DNA of 64,000 bases, taken from the NCBI RefSeq assembly GCF_900110925.1, contig NZ_FOFP01000002.1:186001-250000 (forward strand), written 5' to 3'. Origin of the DNA: Pseudomonas cuatrocienegasensis (lineage in GTDB: Bacteria; Pseudomonadota; Gammaproteobacteria; Pseudomonadales; Pseudomonadaceae). Positions 46,992-56,289 of the stretch are shown one piece after another. Within the stretch, counting starts at the first letter, position 1; each line of letters starts with the position of its first letter. The position numbers and the translations under genes are program-made. The notes beneath the pieces are model-generated. The model saw only the letters and a list, made by a program, of their open reading frames with translations. It was not told the DNA's origin and did no database searches.

Positions 46992-47478
46992 TACCCGGCT
47001 AGCGCCCATGCTTGATGCACAGGCATCCGGGCAATTGCGCAGATTTGCTGGGCAATCAGATCTGCTACTGAGGGCGCTTAGGCGGCGCCCTGGCCAGCAG
47101 TTACTTGCCTGAGGCCGCGCAATCTATTCCCGCCATACTGGATCCAAGCGAACCGGGAAATTGCTCCCTCCTCCCCCCATATAAAACCGCAGGCCGTGCC
47201 GCTGGCCTCGGCCAATGTGCTTCAGCACGAACTGATCGTGCACGGCCAGGTCAGTCTCGGGCTGTGCTAGCGGAACAATGTCTGTTCGATTACCGAACGA
47301 AGGCGGCCCTGACTTATTGAGTAATGGATCCATTAATGAAAAGTTAGTCCCGTCTTACAAAAATAATTACGAGGACTGATCGCCATGCCCTGTCTTACAC
47401 CTGCTTTCTCCTGTCCACCCACTCCGCTGGTTTCTCCGTGTCGCGCCCCTGCCTCGACCCTCTGACGGAGAACCACCC
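46992..47478. other. Gene-free stretch before the MFS gene
   Basis: 487 bases with no supported gene. Frames up to about 70 codons exist on both strands at 47105-47333, but they have no ribosome site or recognisable domain. CGCCC and CCCCCC-rich runs and a 14-base palindrome (47322-47335) are present. The region nearest 47478 must hold the MFS promoter; ACGGAG at 47464-47469 is its ribosome site. Confidence 0.4.
47322..47335. promoter_or_regulatory. 14-base palindrome upstream of the MFS gene
   Basis: TAATGGATCCATTA is perfectly symmetric and lies 143 bases before the MFS start. It could be an operator. It shares the GGAT/ATCC core with the GntR site at 37118-37143 (TTGGAT/ATCCAA), so the same or a related GntR might bind; this is speculative. 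Confidence 0.35.
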
Positions 47479-48804
47479 ATGAACAATCAACTGCGCCACG
47501 CCGTGGATGCCGGTTCGATGACCCCTTTCCAGTGGACGGCCATCGGCATCTGTATCGTCTTGAATATGATCGACGGCTTTGATGTGCTGGTCATGGCATT
47601 CACCGCAGCCTCGGTGTCCGCCGAGTGGGGCCTCAACGGTTCGCAAATCGGCATGCTGCTCAGTGCCGGGCTGTTCGGCATGGCGGGGGGCTCATTATTT
47701 ATCGCCCCCTGGGCCGATCGCGTCGGCCGCCGCCCCCTAATTCTGGGCTGTCTCGCCTTGTCGGGTGTCAGCATGATCCTGTCCGCGTACAGCCAGAGCC
47801 CGACCCAGCTGGGTCTGCTGCGCATGATCACCGGCTTGGGCATTGGCGGCATTCTGGCCAGCAGTAACGTCATCGCCAGCGAGTATTCGAACACCCGTTG
47901 GCGTGGGCTGGCGGTGAGCCTGCAGTCGACCGGCTACGCGCTGGGTGCCACCCTCGGCGGCATGATCGCCATTTACCTGCTCGGCCAGTTCGGGTGGCGC
48001 GCGGTGTTTCTCTTCGGCGGTCTGGCCACCCTCATCGCCATTCCGCTGACGATCGTCTATCTGCCCGAATCCATCGATTATCTGATCGCCCGTCGCCCCG
48101 CTGACGCACTGTCACGCCTGAACAAGCTAGCCCTGCGCCTCGGGCAGGCTCCGCTCAGCGCGATACCGGTCGGCAGTGCGTCCCCGGCCAACGCTGCAGG
48201 CACCTTCAAGCGCTTGTTCGCGCCGGACCTGCGCAACAGTACCCTGCTGTTGTGGATGGCCTTTTTCCTGGTCATGTTCGGTTTCTACTTTGTCATGAGC
48301 TGGACGCCGAAACTGTTGGTCTCCGCCGGGCTGTCGGCAGAGCAAGGTGTGACGGGGGGCGTGCTCCTGAGTGTCGGTGGCATCTTCGGCTCCACCCTGC
48401 TCGGCCTCGGCTCAGCCCGTTTCAAGCTCCACCACATCCTGGCCCTGTTCATGGTGGTCACAGCCGTGCTGCTGGCTCTGTTCGTCGGCACGACATCCAA
48501 CCTGACAGCGGCATTTGTCATCGGCGCCCTGATCGGTCTGTTCGCCAATGGTTGCGTAGCCGGGTTGTATGCCAGCTCACCACTGATCTATGACGCCTCG
48601 GTGAGGGCCACCGGGGTAGGCTGGGGGATCGGTATCGGCCGCATCGGCGCAATCATCTCGCCGCTGGTTGCAGGCCATCTGATTGATGCCAACTGGCACC
48701 CCAGCCAGCTGTATATCGCCTATGGCATGGTATTCCTGGCTGCCGCCTGCATCGTAATGCTCTTCCGTCTACCCGCATCCCGGCCTACGGCTGAGTTCGC
48801 CTGA
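47479..48804 (+). CDS. MFS transporter, aromatic acid:H+ symporter (AAHS)-like
   Basis: A 441-residue protein with 12 predicted helices. N-terminal features of the AAHS/benzoate-type branch: MIDGFDVLVMAFTAASVSAE and the loop 2-3 motif GSLFIAPWADRVGRRPLIL; GLGIGGILASSNVIASEYSN follows. The family takes up aromatic or small organic acids with protons. The gene is convergent with the amine-catabolic operon and may supply its substrate. GACGGAG lies in front of the ATG. Confidence 0.88.
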   Translation: MNNQLRHAVDAGSMTPFQWTAIGICIVLNMIDGFDVLVMAFTAASVSAEWGLNGSQIGMLLSAGLFGMAGGSLFIAPWADRVGRRPLILGCLALSGVSMILSAYSQSPTQLGLLRMITGLGIGGILASSNVIASEYSNTRWRGLAVSLQSTGYALGATLGGMIAIYLLGQFGWRAVFLFGGLATLIAIPLTIVYLPESIDYLIARRPADALSRLNKLALRLGQAPLSAIPVGSASPANAAGTFKRLFAPDLRNSTLLLWMAFFLVMFGFYFVMSWTPKLLVSAGLSAEQGVTGGVLLSVGGIFGSTLLGLGSARFKLHHILALFMVVTAVLLALFVGTTSNLTAAFVIGALIGLFANGCVAGLYASSPLIYDASVRATGVGWGIGIGRIGAIISPLVAGHLIDANWHPSQLYIAYGMVFLAAACIVMLFRLPASRPTAEFA

Positions 48805-48964
48805 CGGCCAAGGTCAGGCCCCAAGCGGTTCGCGTATCGATTTGCGCTGCCGGAACGAGGTCTGAGCCGGAATGCTGCAAAGCAAAGGGCCTGCCTGATG
48901 GAACCGGGGGATCACTCTCCCGACACGACCAGGCAGACCTCGGTCATAGCTCACGACGAATGGC

Positions 48965-50344
48965 TTACACGCTAAACCCGTACAGATCCCACTCGACCTC
49001 AGTGACATGCAACGCAAGGCGCTGGTACTCCGCACGTTTGACGGCGACAAAGGCCTGATGCAGCGGCAGCCCTAACACCTCCCGCATGAAGGAGGAGTCT
49101 TCCAGGCGGTCGATTGCCTCCAGCCAGCTTCTGGGCAAGTCACTGATCTGGGCATCGTTGTAGCTGTTGCCCTCTGCCGCCGGCCCTGGATCGCATCTCT
49201 CCTCAATCCCCCGGAGCGCACCCGCCAGGGTGACGGCCGCCACCAGATAAGGGTTGGCATCCACCCCCGCCACCCGGTGCTCGAAATGCCGCGCCTTGCC
49301 GGATGTATTGGGCACCCGGATGGCCACCGTACGGTTCTCGAACCCCCAGGTATCGGAGGCTGGAGAATAGAGCACCGAGGCAAAACGCCGCCAAGAGTTG
49401 AGGAAGGGAGCCAACACCAGCATGGTATCGCCGATGGTCCGGCGCACACCGCCAATCGACTGCAGCATCAACGTACTCAGTGCGCCCTCTGCTGTATCGG
49501 CGTAGAGGTTTTCACCTGCCGGGTTTTCCAGCGAGAGATGCAGATGCATCCCGGAGCCCGCCTCCTGGCCAAAGGGTTTGGCCATAAAGCAGGCCTCCAT
49601 GCCGAAACGCCTGGCTGCCGAACGTACCAAACGCTTGGCGATCACCAGGTCGTCGGCGGCGCGCATCAGATCACGGTAGCGGATAGTGAGTTCGTACTGG
49701 CCAACCGCGTACTCGGAGATCACCGACTCCAGCGGTATGCCCAGATGTTCGGCACCTTCGTAGATCATCTCGAAGAAGGGTGCCATTTCATCCAGCTCAT
49801 CGACCGACATGGTGTTGCGATTCAGCGAACGTCGACCGGTCAAGGCATAGCGTGCAGGCTGGTAGGCACCTCGCGCATCGCGCTCACGATCAACCAGGTA
49901 GAACTCCAGCTCGAAAGCCCCCATGGGCGAGAAACCCAACGCCTGTGCAGCCTCAACATGACGCACCAGCGCCTGACGCGGATCGGCAGTGAACGGTGAG
50001 CCATCCGCCTCGAACATACTGACCAGAACCTGCCCCCGCTTGGCATGGGGCAACACCCCAAGCGTGCCGGGTATCGGCCAGCAGCGCTTGTCACCGCCGC
50101 CGTCATGCAATACCTGGCCCGTATCGCCCACATCATCTCCCGCCACGTCCTGCCCGAACATCGAAGCGGGGATGGGGCGACCGCTGAGATAGAGCGCATC
50201 AAGCTCATGCCGGCGAATGGTTTTGCCACGCCCGATGCCATGGCAGTCGGTCAGTACCACATCGATACCCTGCACATCCGGGTACTTCGCGAGGAACGCA
50301 TGCACCTCGCGCAGCTCTGCCCCTGTGGGCGATTTAACGTTCAT
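48965..50344 (-). CDS. Glutamine synthetase homolog, gamma-glutamyl-amine synthetase (PuuA/SpuI)-like
   Basis: A 459-residue GS-fold enzyme. Catalytic segments are GAFELEFYLVD, GSGMHLHLSLENP and the C-terminal FEHRVAGVDANPYLVAAV, which is the PuuA/PauA form rather than that of housekeeping GlnA. Such enzymes ligate glutamate to the amino group of putrescine, ethanolamine, isopropylamine or similar amines using ATP. The N-terminal segment VDVVLTDCHGIGRGKTI-like (GIDVVLTDCHGIGRGKTIRR) is typical. It is the last gene of a seven-gene minus-strand run with two aminotransferases and an aldehyde dehydrogenase. The amine substrate is not identifiable. Confidence 0.88.
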   Translation of the reverse strand: MNVKSPTGAELREVHAFLAKYPDVQGIDVVLTDCHGIGRGKTIRRHELDALYLSGRPIPASMFGQDVAGDDVGDTGQVLHDGGGDKRCWPIPGTLGVLPHAKRGQVLVSMFEADGSPFTADPRQALVRHVEAAQALGFSPMGAFELEFYLVDRERDARGAYQPARYALTGRRSLNRNTMSVDELDEMAPFFEMIYEGAEHLGIPLESVISEYAVGQYELTIRYRDLMRAADDLVIAKRLVRSAARRFGMEACFMAKPFGQEAGSGMHLHLSLENPAGENLYADTAEGALSTLMLQSIGGVRRTIGDTMLVLAPFLNSWRRFASVLYSPASDTWGFENRTVAIRVPNTSGKARHFEHRVAGVDANPYLVAAVTLAGALRGIEERCDPGPAAEGNSYNDAQISDLPRSWLEAIDRLEDSSFMREVLGLPLHQAFVAVKRAEYQRLALHVTEVEWDLYGFSV

Positions 50345-50380
50345 TCGAACTAACCCTGAAGAGTGGATTAAAACAGCGCC

Positions 50381-51757
50381 TTACTTCGCCAACCCCAGGC
50401 TACGCACATGGGCGTAAGTCAGATCGAGCACCTTGTACACCGTGGCCATCAGTTCGTCTGCCTCGGCATGAGTCAGGGAGAACGGTGGCGCAATGACCAT
50501 GCGATCACCGACAGCGCGCATGATCAAACCGTTGTTAAAGGAAAAATCACGGGCCACCAGACCAATCTTGGCCGCCTCGGGGAAGGTAGTGCGGGCAGCC
50601 TTGTCGGCGGCAAACTGGAATGAACCAATCAGACCTTCCATCACCGCTTCGCCTACCAGTGGATGATCGCTGAGGGCTTTCCACTTGCTCTGCAGGTATG
50701 GCCCGATATCGTCGTGCACACGCTCTACCAGCTTCTCGTTTTGCAGAATGCGCAGGTTGGCAATGGCTGCCGCGCAGGCTGCCGGATGACCGGAGTAGGT
50801 AAAGCCGTGGGCGAACTCATCGCCAAGCTCCAACAGCACAGAAGCCACACGATCAGAGACCGCCACCGCACCCATTGGCACGTAGCCCGAGGTAATGCCC
50901 TTGGCCAGGGTCATGAAATCCGGCTGGGTGCCCATCAGCTCACAACCGAACCAGTGCCCGGTACGGCCAAAGCCACAAATGACCTCATCGGAAATCAGCA
51001 GGATGTCGCGCTGTTTGAGGCCTGCAGCAAGCTCCGGCCAATAGGTGCTTGGCGGGATGATGACACCGCCTGCGCCCTGGATCGGCTCAGCAATCATCGC
51101 CGCCACCTTGTCAGTGCCAAGCTGATCAATCAGCTCAAGGGTCTGCCTGGCGACATGGCGACCGAAGGTGTCCGGGTCCATATCGCCACCGTTCGCCCAC
51201 CAGAAGGGTTGTGGCCCGTGCACCACACCCGGGAGCATGCCCTGCTGCTGCATGGCCCCGAAACCGCCCAGGGAAGCCGCTGCGATGGTAGAGCCGTGGT
51301 AACCGTTAGTGCGCCCGATGATGACCTGCTTTTCCGGCTTGCCAAGCAGTTGCCAGTAATAACGCACCAGACGAATGATGGTGTCGTTCGATTCAGAGCC
51401 AGAGCCGGTGTAGAAAAACCGCTTGAACTGGGGCGGCGTCAGCTCGGCGAGCATCTGCGACAGCTCGACCACGGGCGGGTGGGTGGTATTGAAGAAGGTG
51501 TTGTAAAACGTCAGATCCTTCAGCTGTTGCGCGACCGCATCGGCGATGTCGGTGCGGCCATGGCCAACCGCAACACACCACAGCCCGCTCATGCCGTCGA
51601 GGATGCGGTTGCCATCGGTATCGCGCAGGTAAACCCCCTGAGCCGACTCAATAACTCGAGCACCGCGTTCATTCAACGCGCGGGTATTGGTGAAGGGGTG
51701 CAGGTGATGCTGGGCATCCAGGGATTTAAGCGCTTGGGTGTTCAGAGAAGTGCTCAT
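50381..51757 (-). CDS. Class III aminotransferase, SpuC/omega-amine:pyruvate-like
   Basis: A 458-residue PLP enzyme. The N-terminal HHLHPFTNTRALNERGARVI, GMSGLWCVAVGHGR and YNTFFNTTHPP are typical of putrescine/omega-amino acid:pyruvate aminotransferases. The PLP lysine is in LAKGITSGYVPMGAVAV; GAGGVIIPP and SDEVICGFGRTG are further family motifs. It removes a terminal amino group to give an aldehyde, with pyruvate or a similar acceptor. A GTG at 51769 is in frame; ATG at 51757 is preferred. It lies 36 bases before the GS homolog. Confidence 0.92.
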   Translation of the reverse strand: MSTSLNTQALKSLDAQHHLHPFTNTRALNERGARVIESAQGVYLRDTDGNRILDGMSGLWCVAVGHGRTDIADAVAQQLKDLTFYNTFFNTTHPPVVELSQMLAELTPPQFKRFFYTGSGSESNDTIIRLVRYYWQLLGKPEKQVIIGRTNGYHGSTIAAASLGGFGAMQQQGMLPGVVHGPQPFWWANGGDMDPDTFGRHVARQTLELIDQLGTDKVAAMIAEPIQGAGGVIIPPSTYWPELAAGLKQRDILLISDEVICGFGRTGHWFGCELMGTQPDFMTLAKGITSGYVPMGAVAVSDRVASVLLELGDEFAHGFTYSGHPAACAAAIANLRILQNEKLVERVHDDIGPYLQSKWKALSDHPLVGEAVMEGLIGSFQFAADKAARTTFPEAAKIGLVARDFSFNNGLIMRAVGDRMVIAPPFSLTHAEADELMATVYKVLDLTYAHVRSLGLAK

Positions 51758-51889
51758 TGATCTACTCACTGTTCAATAAGGGGCCGTGCGATTGACGGTT
51801 TTAACGACTGAAGTGTTTACGGCTGCAACCTGTGAAACGGCATCAGCCCGGGGGCGCAGGGCCTGCATAACGTTCCGTCGGCATGTCCA

Positions 51890-53329
51890 TCACCCGGCAA
51901 ACACGTAGGAGGTTTTACTCGATGTATAGAACTCGGCCGCGGCGCGCCCTTGTTCTCGGGGGCCGAAACTGCTGCCTTTGCTGCCACCGAATGGCACGTG
52001 GTAATCCACCCCAGCCGTTGGCACATTGACCATCACCATGCCGCTCTGTACGCGACGGCGGAATTCACGGGCGTAACGCAGGCTGCGGGTACAAATGCCT
52101 GCGGAAAGACCAAACGCGGTGTCGTTGGCGACATGCAAGGCCTCGTCGAAGTCCGAGACCTTGATGACACTGGCACAAGGGCCGAAGATCTCTTCCTGAC
52201 AGACCCGCATCTCGGAGCGCGCACCCAGAAATAACGCCGGGCGTTGAAAAAATCCCTGGGTCGATAGCGCCAGTCGTTCGCCCCCACGCACCTCGCAGCC
52301 TTCCGCAGCCGCCAGATCGACATACGCCAGGTTGCTGGCCAATTGTTCGGCCGACACCACAGGACCGATCTGGCTGTCAGGTGCCAGTGCATGGCCAACT
52401 TTCAGGGCGGCGACCTGCCGTGACAACTCATCGACAAAGGCATCATGGATCGAGGCATGCACGATCAGTCGCGAGGACGCGGTGCAGCGCTGGCCGGTAG
52501 AAAAGAACGAGCCATTCAGCGAGGCCGATACGGCAACCTCAAGGTCGGCATCCTCCATGATCACCATGGGGTTCTTGCCACCCATCTCCAGTTGCACCCG
52601 CTTCATGCCAGCAGCAGCGCTCTGGGCTATTCGTCTACCTGTGGGCACCGAGCCAGTGAAGGACAGCGCCTTGACATGTGGATCATCCACCAGCGCGGCA
52701 CCGACACTGGTACCCGGCCCCATGACCAGGTTGAACACTCCAACAGGGCAACCCGCATCCGCAATGATGCGTGCCAGAAGACGCGCCGTACCGGGCGTCA
52801 GCTCAGCGGGTTTGAGTACCACGCTGTTGCCGTAGGCCAGAGCTGGGGCCACCTTCCAGGCAGGAATGGCGATCGGGAAATTCCAGGGTGTGATGAGCCC
52901 AACCACCCCGAGCGGCTCGCGGACCACCTCGATATCGATACCCTGGCGTACCGAGGCAATCGCATCGCCGGCAACCCTCAATGCCTCGCCGGCATAGAAG
53001 CGGAAAACCTGGGCGGCACGGCGCGTTTCGGCAATCGCCTCGGCGAGAATTTTCCCCTCCTCACGCGCCAGCATCGTGGCGACCTCGGTTTCCCGTTTGG
53101 CAATGCCTCGCGCGATTCGGTGCAGCAAATCGGCGCGCACCTGCGGCCCCGCCACAGCCCAGGCGCGTTGTGCCTCCGCAGCGGCGGCACAGGCATCGGC
53201 TACATCCTCGGGGCTGGCGATCGCATAGAGGCCGATCAGGTCATCGAGATCGGAGGGGTTACGGTTCTCCATGACCCCTGCCCCTTCCCACCAGGCACCC
53301 GCTACAAAATTACGCTGAATACGCGACAT
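51890..53329 (-). CDS. NAD(P)+-dependent aldehyde dehydrogenase (KGSA dehydrogenase-like)
   Basis: A 479-residue enzyme. Catalytic residues Asn150 (PWNFP), Glu248 (LEMGGKN) and Cys282 (GQRCTA) are all present. The C-terminal VDYHVPFGGSKGSSFGPREQ is the form found in alpha-ketoglutarate semialdehyde dehydrogenases and relatives. It should oxidise the aldehyde made by the aminotransferase. The frame is open to a GTG at 53368; ATG at 53329 gives a normal N-terminus. It lies 35 bases after the SDR gene. Confidence 0.9.
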   Translation of the reverse strand: MSRIQRNFVAGAWWEGAGVMENRNPSDLDDLIGLYAIASPEDVADACAAAAEAQRAWAVAGPQVRADLLHRIARGIAKRETEVATMLAREEGKILAEAIAETRRAAQVFRFYAGEALRVAGDAIASVRQGIDIEVVREPLGVVGLITPWNFPIAIPAWKVAPALAYGNSVVLKPAELTPGTARLLARIIADAGCPVGVFNLVMGPGTSVGAALVDDPHVKALSFTGSVPTGRRIAQSAAAGMKRVQLEMGGKNPMVIMEDADLEVAVSASLNGSFFSTGQRCTASSRLIVHASIHDAFVDELSRQVAALKVGHALAPDSQIGPVVSAEQLASNLAYVDLAAAEGCEVRGGERLALSTQGFFQRPALFLGARSEMRVCQEEIFGPCASVIKVSDFDEALHVANDTAFGLSAGICTRSLRYAREFRRRVQSGMVMVNVPTAGVDYHVPFGGSKGSSFGPREQGRAAAEFYTSSKTSYVFAG

Positions 53330-53364
53330 TTCAGATTGCTTCTCCCTGATATAAGCGCACCGAT

Positions 53365-54123
53365 TCACTGTGCGGAGGTGCCGCCATCTACGGGCACCAA
53401 AGCCCCGGTCATAAAGCTGGCATCGCTGGAAGCGACGAACGCCACAGCCTTGGCCACCTCACCGACATGGGCCACACGGCCCATGGGAATGCTCGCGGCC
53501 AGGGCCTGAACCTTCCACTCGCGGTCATCGCCTTCGTAAGCCAGATCGAGCATGGGTGTGTCGGTATCGGATGGGCACACCGCATTCACCCGCACCCCTT
53601 GGGTGGCGTAATCCAGGGCCATGCAGCGCGTCAATTGAGTCAGGGCTGCCTTGGATACGCAGTAGGCCGTTGCGCCTTTGGCGCCCATCAACGCCCAGTC
53701 CGAGGCCACGTTGACGATCGAACCGGATGCCTGCTTGAGCATGCTCGGCAACACTTCGCGTGATAGACGAAACGCCGCTGACACGTTGAGATCCAACACC
53801 TGGTCCCATTGCTCGTCGGTGCACTCCAAGGCGCTGCCGTTAATCAGCATGCCGGCATTGTTGACCAGTACGTCGATGCGCCCGAAGGACTCGAGCGTGG
53901 CCTGAACGATGCCCCGCGGTGCGTGCGGATCGGTAAGGTCCGCAGCGAAAAAGAGTGCCCGTGCGCCCCGTTCAGCGAGCGCCATGGCGAGCGCATCGCC
54001 CTTCGCTTGGTCACGTCCGACCAGCACCAGCACGGCACCCTTGCTCGCCAGTTCCTCGGCAACCGCTCGGCCGATACCCGACGTGGCGCCGGTAACAATG
54101 CACACCTGATCCTGAAACAACAT
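53365..54123 (-). CDS. Short-chain dehydrogenase/reductase
   Basis: A 252-residue classical SDR. The cofactor motif TGATSGIG is at residues 11-18, NNAG at 88-91, and the catalytic triad is Ser141, Tyr154 and Lys158. It oxidises a secondary alcohol or reduces a ketone; substrate unknown. ATG at 54123 with AGGAGA at 7 bases is chosen over open frame up to 54237. It lies between an aminotransferase and the aldehyde dehydrogenase. Confidence 0.9.
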   Translation of the reverse strand: MLFQDQVCIVTGATSGIGRAVAEELASKGAVLVLVGRDQAKGDALAMALAERGARALFFAADLTDPHAPRGIVQATLESFGRIDVLVNNAGMLINGSALECTDEQWDQVLDLNVSAAFRLSREVLPSMLKQASGSIVNVASDWALMGAKGATAYCVSKAALTQLTRCMALDYATQGVRVNAVCPSDTDTPMLDLAYEGDDREWKVQALAASIPMGRVAHVGEVAKAVAFVASSDASFMTGALVPVDGGTSAQ

Positions 54124-54151
54124 CGGCAACTCTCCTGGTGAAATGAATACG

Positions 54152-55561
54152 TCAAACCCCAAGCAATGCATCCAGCTCCGGCCGCGCGCTGTCGAGCGCC
54201 CTGGCATAGGCCTCGACGCCACGGTCAATTTGCGCACGGGTGATACTCAGGGGCGGCGAGAAGGAATTGACGTGCCCGAACGGCAACGCGCGGGTCAGCA
54301 CACCCGCCGCTTTGGCATGCCGGGCGACGATACGATGGGGAGCTTGATGTGCTGCGAACGGCGTGCGGGTGGCGCGGTCTGCGATGAACTCCACCCCGAC
54401 CATCAGACCGATACCGCGGATATCGCCGACATAGGGGTTGTCCCCAAGACGAGTCTGCAACGCGTCCAGTAGATAAGGCCCCAGGCATGCCGCATTCTCG
54501 ACCAGCGACTCACGCTCCATCAGATCAAGATTGGCCAAGGCCACCGCACACCCCACGGGATGACCGGAATAAGTGAAGCCGTGCATAAAGGTGCCGACCG
54601 TTGGCGATGCCGCCTCGAACACGGACCACATGCGCTGCGAAACAATCGAGGCAGAAAGCGGGAAGTAGGCGCTGGTCAGCCCCTTGGCGAGGGAGACGAT
54701 GTCCGGGCGCAACTGATAGGCCCCGGTGCCAAACCAATGACCCGTGCGGCCAAAACCGGTAATCACTTCATCGACAATCAGCAAGATGTCGTGCTGGTCC
54801 AGCAATGCCTGCACTTTCTCAAAATACCCGGCAGGCGGCAGCAGCACGCCGCCGGTGCCCATCACCGGTTCGGCGATAAAGGCCGCGATGCTGTCGGCAC
54901 CCTCGCGCACGATTAGCGCCTCAAGATCAGCGACCATACGACTGCAGAAGTCCGCTTCACTCTCCCCGGCCTGGGCGAAGGCGTAATGATGCGGGCAGGA
55001 GGTATGCAACACCCCTGAAAGGGGCAAATCGAATGCCTTGTGATAGGACTCGATTCCGGTGAGGCTGCCACTGGCCAACGTGACCCCGTGGTAGCTGCCG
55101 ATACGCGAAATGATCTTCTTCTTGGCCGGCCGGCCCCGCAGGTTGTTGTAGTAACGCACCATTTTCACCGCCGTGTCATTGGCATCCGACCCCGACGTGC
55201 CAAAGAACACCCGCGCCATCTGCGGGGCATTGGCCTTTTCCCGAAACAGGTTCAGCAGGCGGTCGGCCAGGCGGATGCTCGGCTCCGATGCAGCAGAGCC
55301 AAACAGGTGCTGGAAGCTCAATTGCTTCATTGCCTGAGAGGCCGCATCGGCCAACTCGGTACGGCCGTAGCCGACGTTCACACACCACAGGCCTGCGCCC
55401 ATATCGAGCAACTCACGGCCCTGATCGTCGGTGATCAAAGCGCCCTCGGCATGGGCATAAATCGCCGGACCATCGCGCAGGTGATCGGCAATTGACGTCA
55501 GGGGATGGAACAGGCTCTGGCGATCCATCTCGGCAAGGTCGGGCGTATTAGCGAAGGGCAT
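54152..55561 (-). CDS. Second class III aminotransferase
   Basis: A 469-residue PLP enzyme distinct from the SpuC-like one (different N-terminus LFHPLTSIADHLRDGPAIYA). PLP lysine in LAKGLTSAYFPLSASIV; FFGTSGSDANDTAVKMVRYY and VDEVITGFGRTGHWFG are the family motifs. It belongs to the broad omega-transaminase/DAPA-like group. ATG at 55561 with AGGA at 7 bases is preferred over 55600. Having two in one operon suggests a diamine or an intermediate that is transaminated twice (inference). Confidence 0.9.
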   Translation of the reverse strand: MPFANTPDLAEMDRQSLFHPLTSIADHLRDGPAIYAHAEGALITDDQGRELLDMGAGLWCVNVGYGRTELADAASQAMKQLSFQHLFGSAASEPSIRLADRLLNLFREKANAPQMARVFFGTSGSDANDTAVKMVRYYNNLRGRPAKKKIISRIGSYHGVTLASGSLTGIESYHKAFDLPLSGVLHTSCPHHYAFAQAGESEADFCSRMVADLEALIVREGADSIAAFIAEPVMGTGGVLLPPAGYFEKVQALLDQHDILLIVDEVITGFGRTGHWFGTGAYQLRPDIVSLAKGLTSAYFPLSASIVSQRMWSVFEAASPTVGTFMHGFTYSGHPVGCAVALANLDLMERESLVENAACLGPYLLDALQTRLGDNPYVGDIRGIGLMVGVEFIADRATRTPFAAHQAPHRIVARHAKAAGVLTRALPFGHVNSFSPPLSITRAQIDRGVEAYARALDSARPELDALLGV

Positions 55562-55584
55562 GGCGAAGTCCTGTCTGGATCGAG

Positions 55585-56289
55585 TCAAAGAGAGCCGCAC
55601 ACGGCTGATGATTGAAGAAGCGCACGCAGGCTGCGGATCGCGCAGCCGGGCGTGGTCAACACCGGAACACTGACCACGGTTTGCACCGCCGCAGCAGCGC
55701 GAGCCAGGGAGAACTGTCCCAGCACCAGCGCATCCACAGCACCCAGCCCGCGACAGGCCTGGGTCGCGAGCAGGTCATGACGCTCACCGTCACCGGCCTT
55801 GAGCGCAGCAAGGGCGCCTTCCGCCAGAATCGGCACCACGCTGATCGTGCGGCCACGGGCACGCCCCATCGCCAGCAGCTCATGGCGCAGAGCGTCCAGT
55901 GAAGGACCGTAGGTGACGAGCAAAGCAATCCGGTCGCCATGCTCAAGGGCTTCGTCAAAAGCGGCTTCATTCGGGCGCAATACCGGTACCGGCAAGCTCG
56001 CTTTGAGCGCATCAATGGCTGGGCCGAAGGCCGAGCAGGTGAAGAGGATCGCCTGGGTTTTGCCCGCCCGGCCATCGTGGCTCAGGCAGTAGCGGGCCAG
56101 AGTCTCAAAACGCGTCATCATTGAAGGCTCAAGTTGGCCCGCGTGTGCCAGGTCGATGGCCAGCGAGGTATCCAGCACATCGAAGCAGAAGGCTTCAGGC
56201 CAGCTCTCGGCGAACGCCTTGCGCGCCGGCAATACCGACTCTTCAAGTGCATGGATCAGCGCGATACGTACAGTCTCGGGAGCCGACAT
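55585..56289 (-). CDS. Aspartate/glutamate racemase-family protein, second Cys missing
   Basis: A 234-residue protein of the Asp/Glu/hydantoin racemase superfamily. The first catalytic cysteine is Cys85 (FTCSAFG). Where the second Cys is usual the sequence reads LVLGQFSLA, giving Gln192. With one Cys it may not racemise; it could be an isomerase, decarboxylase-like or other enzyme, as seen for AMDase relatives (which keep the other Cys). The start overlaps the stop of the upstream dehydrogenase gene by one base. It lies 24 bases before the aminotransferase start. Confidence 0.78.
   Translation of the reverse strand: MSAPETVRIALIHALEESVLPARKAFAESWPEAFCFDVLDTSLAIDLAHAGQLEPSMMTRFETLARYCLSHDGRAGKTQAILFTCSAFGPAIDALKASLPVPVLRPNEAAFDEALEHGDRIALLVTYGPSLDALRHELLAMGRARGRTISVVPILAEGALAALKAGDGERHDLLATQACRGLGAVDALVLGQFSLARAAAAVQTVVSVPVLTTPGCAIRSLRALLQSSAVCGSL

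Noticed and set aside
47105-47333. Overlapping 70-codon frames on both strands before the MFS gene
   Set aside because: No ribosome site, no recognised domain; kept only as a note in the intergenic entry.
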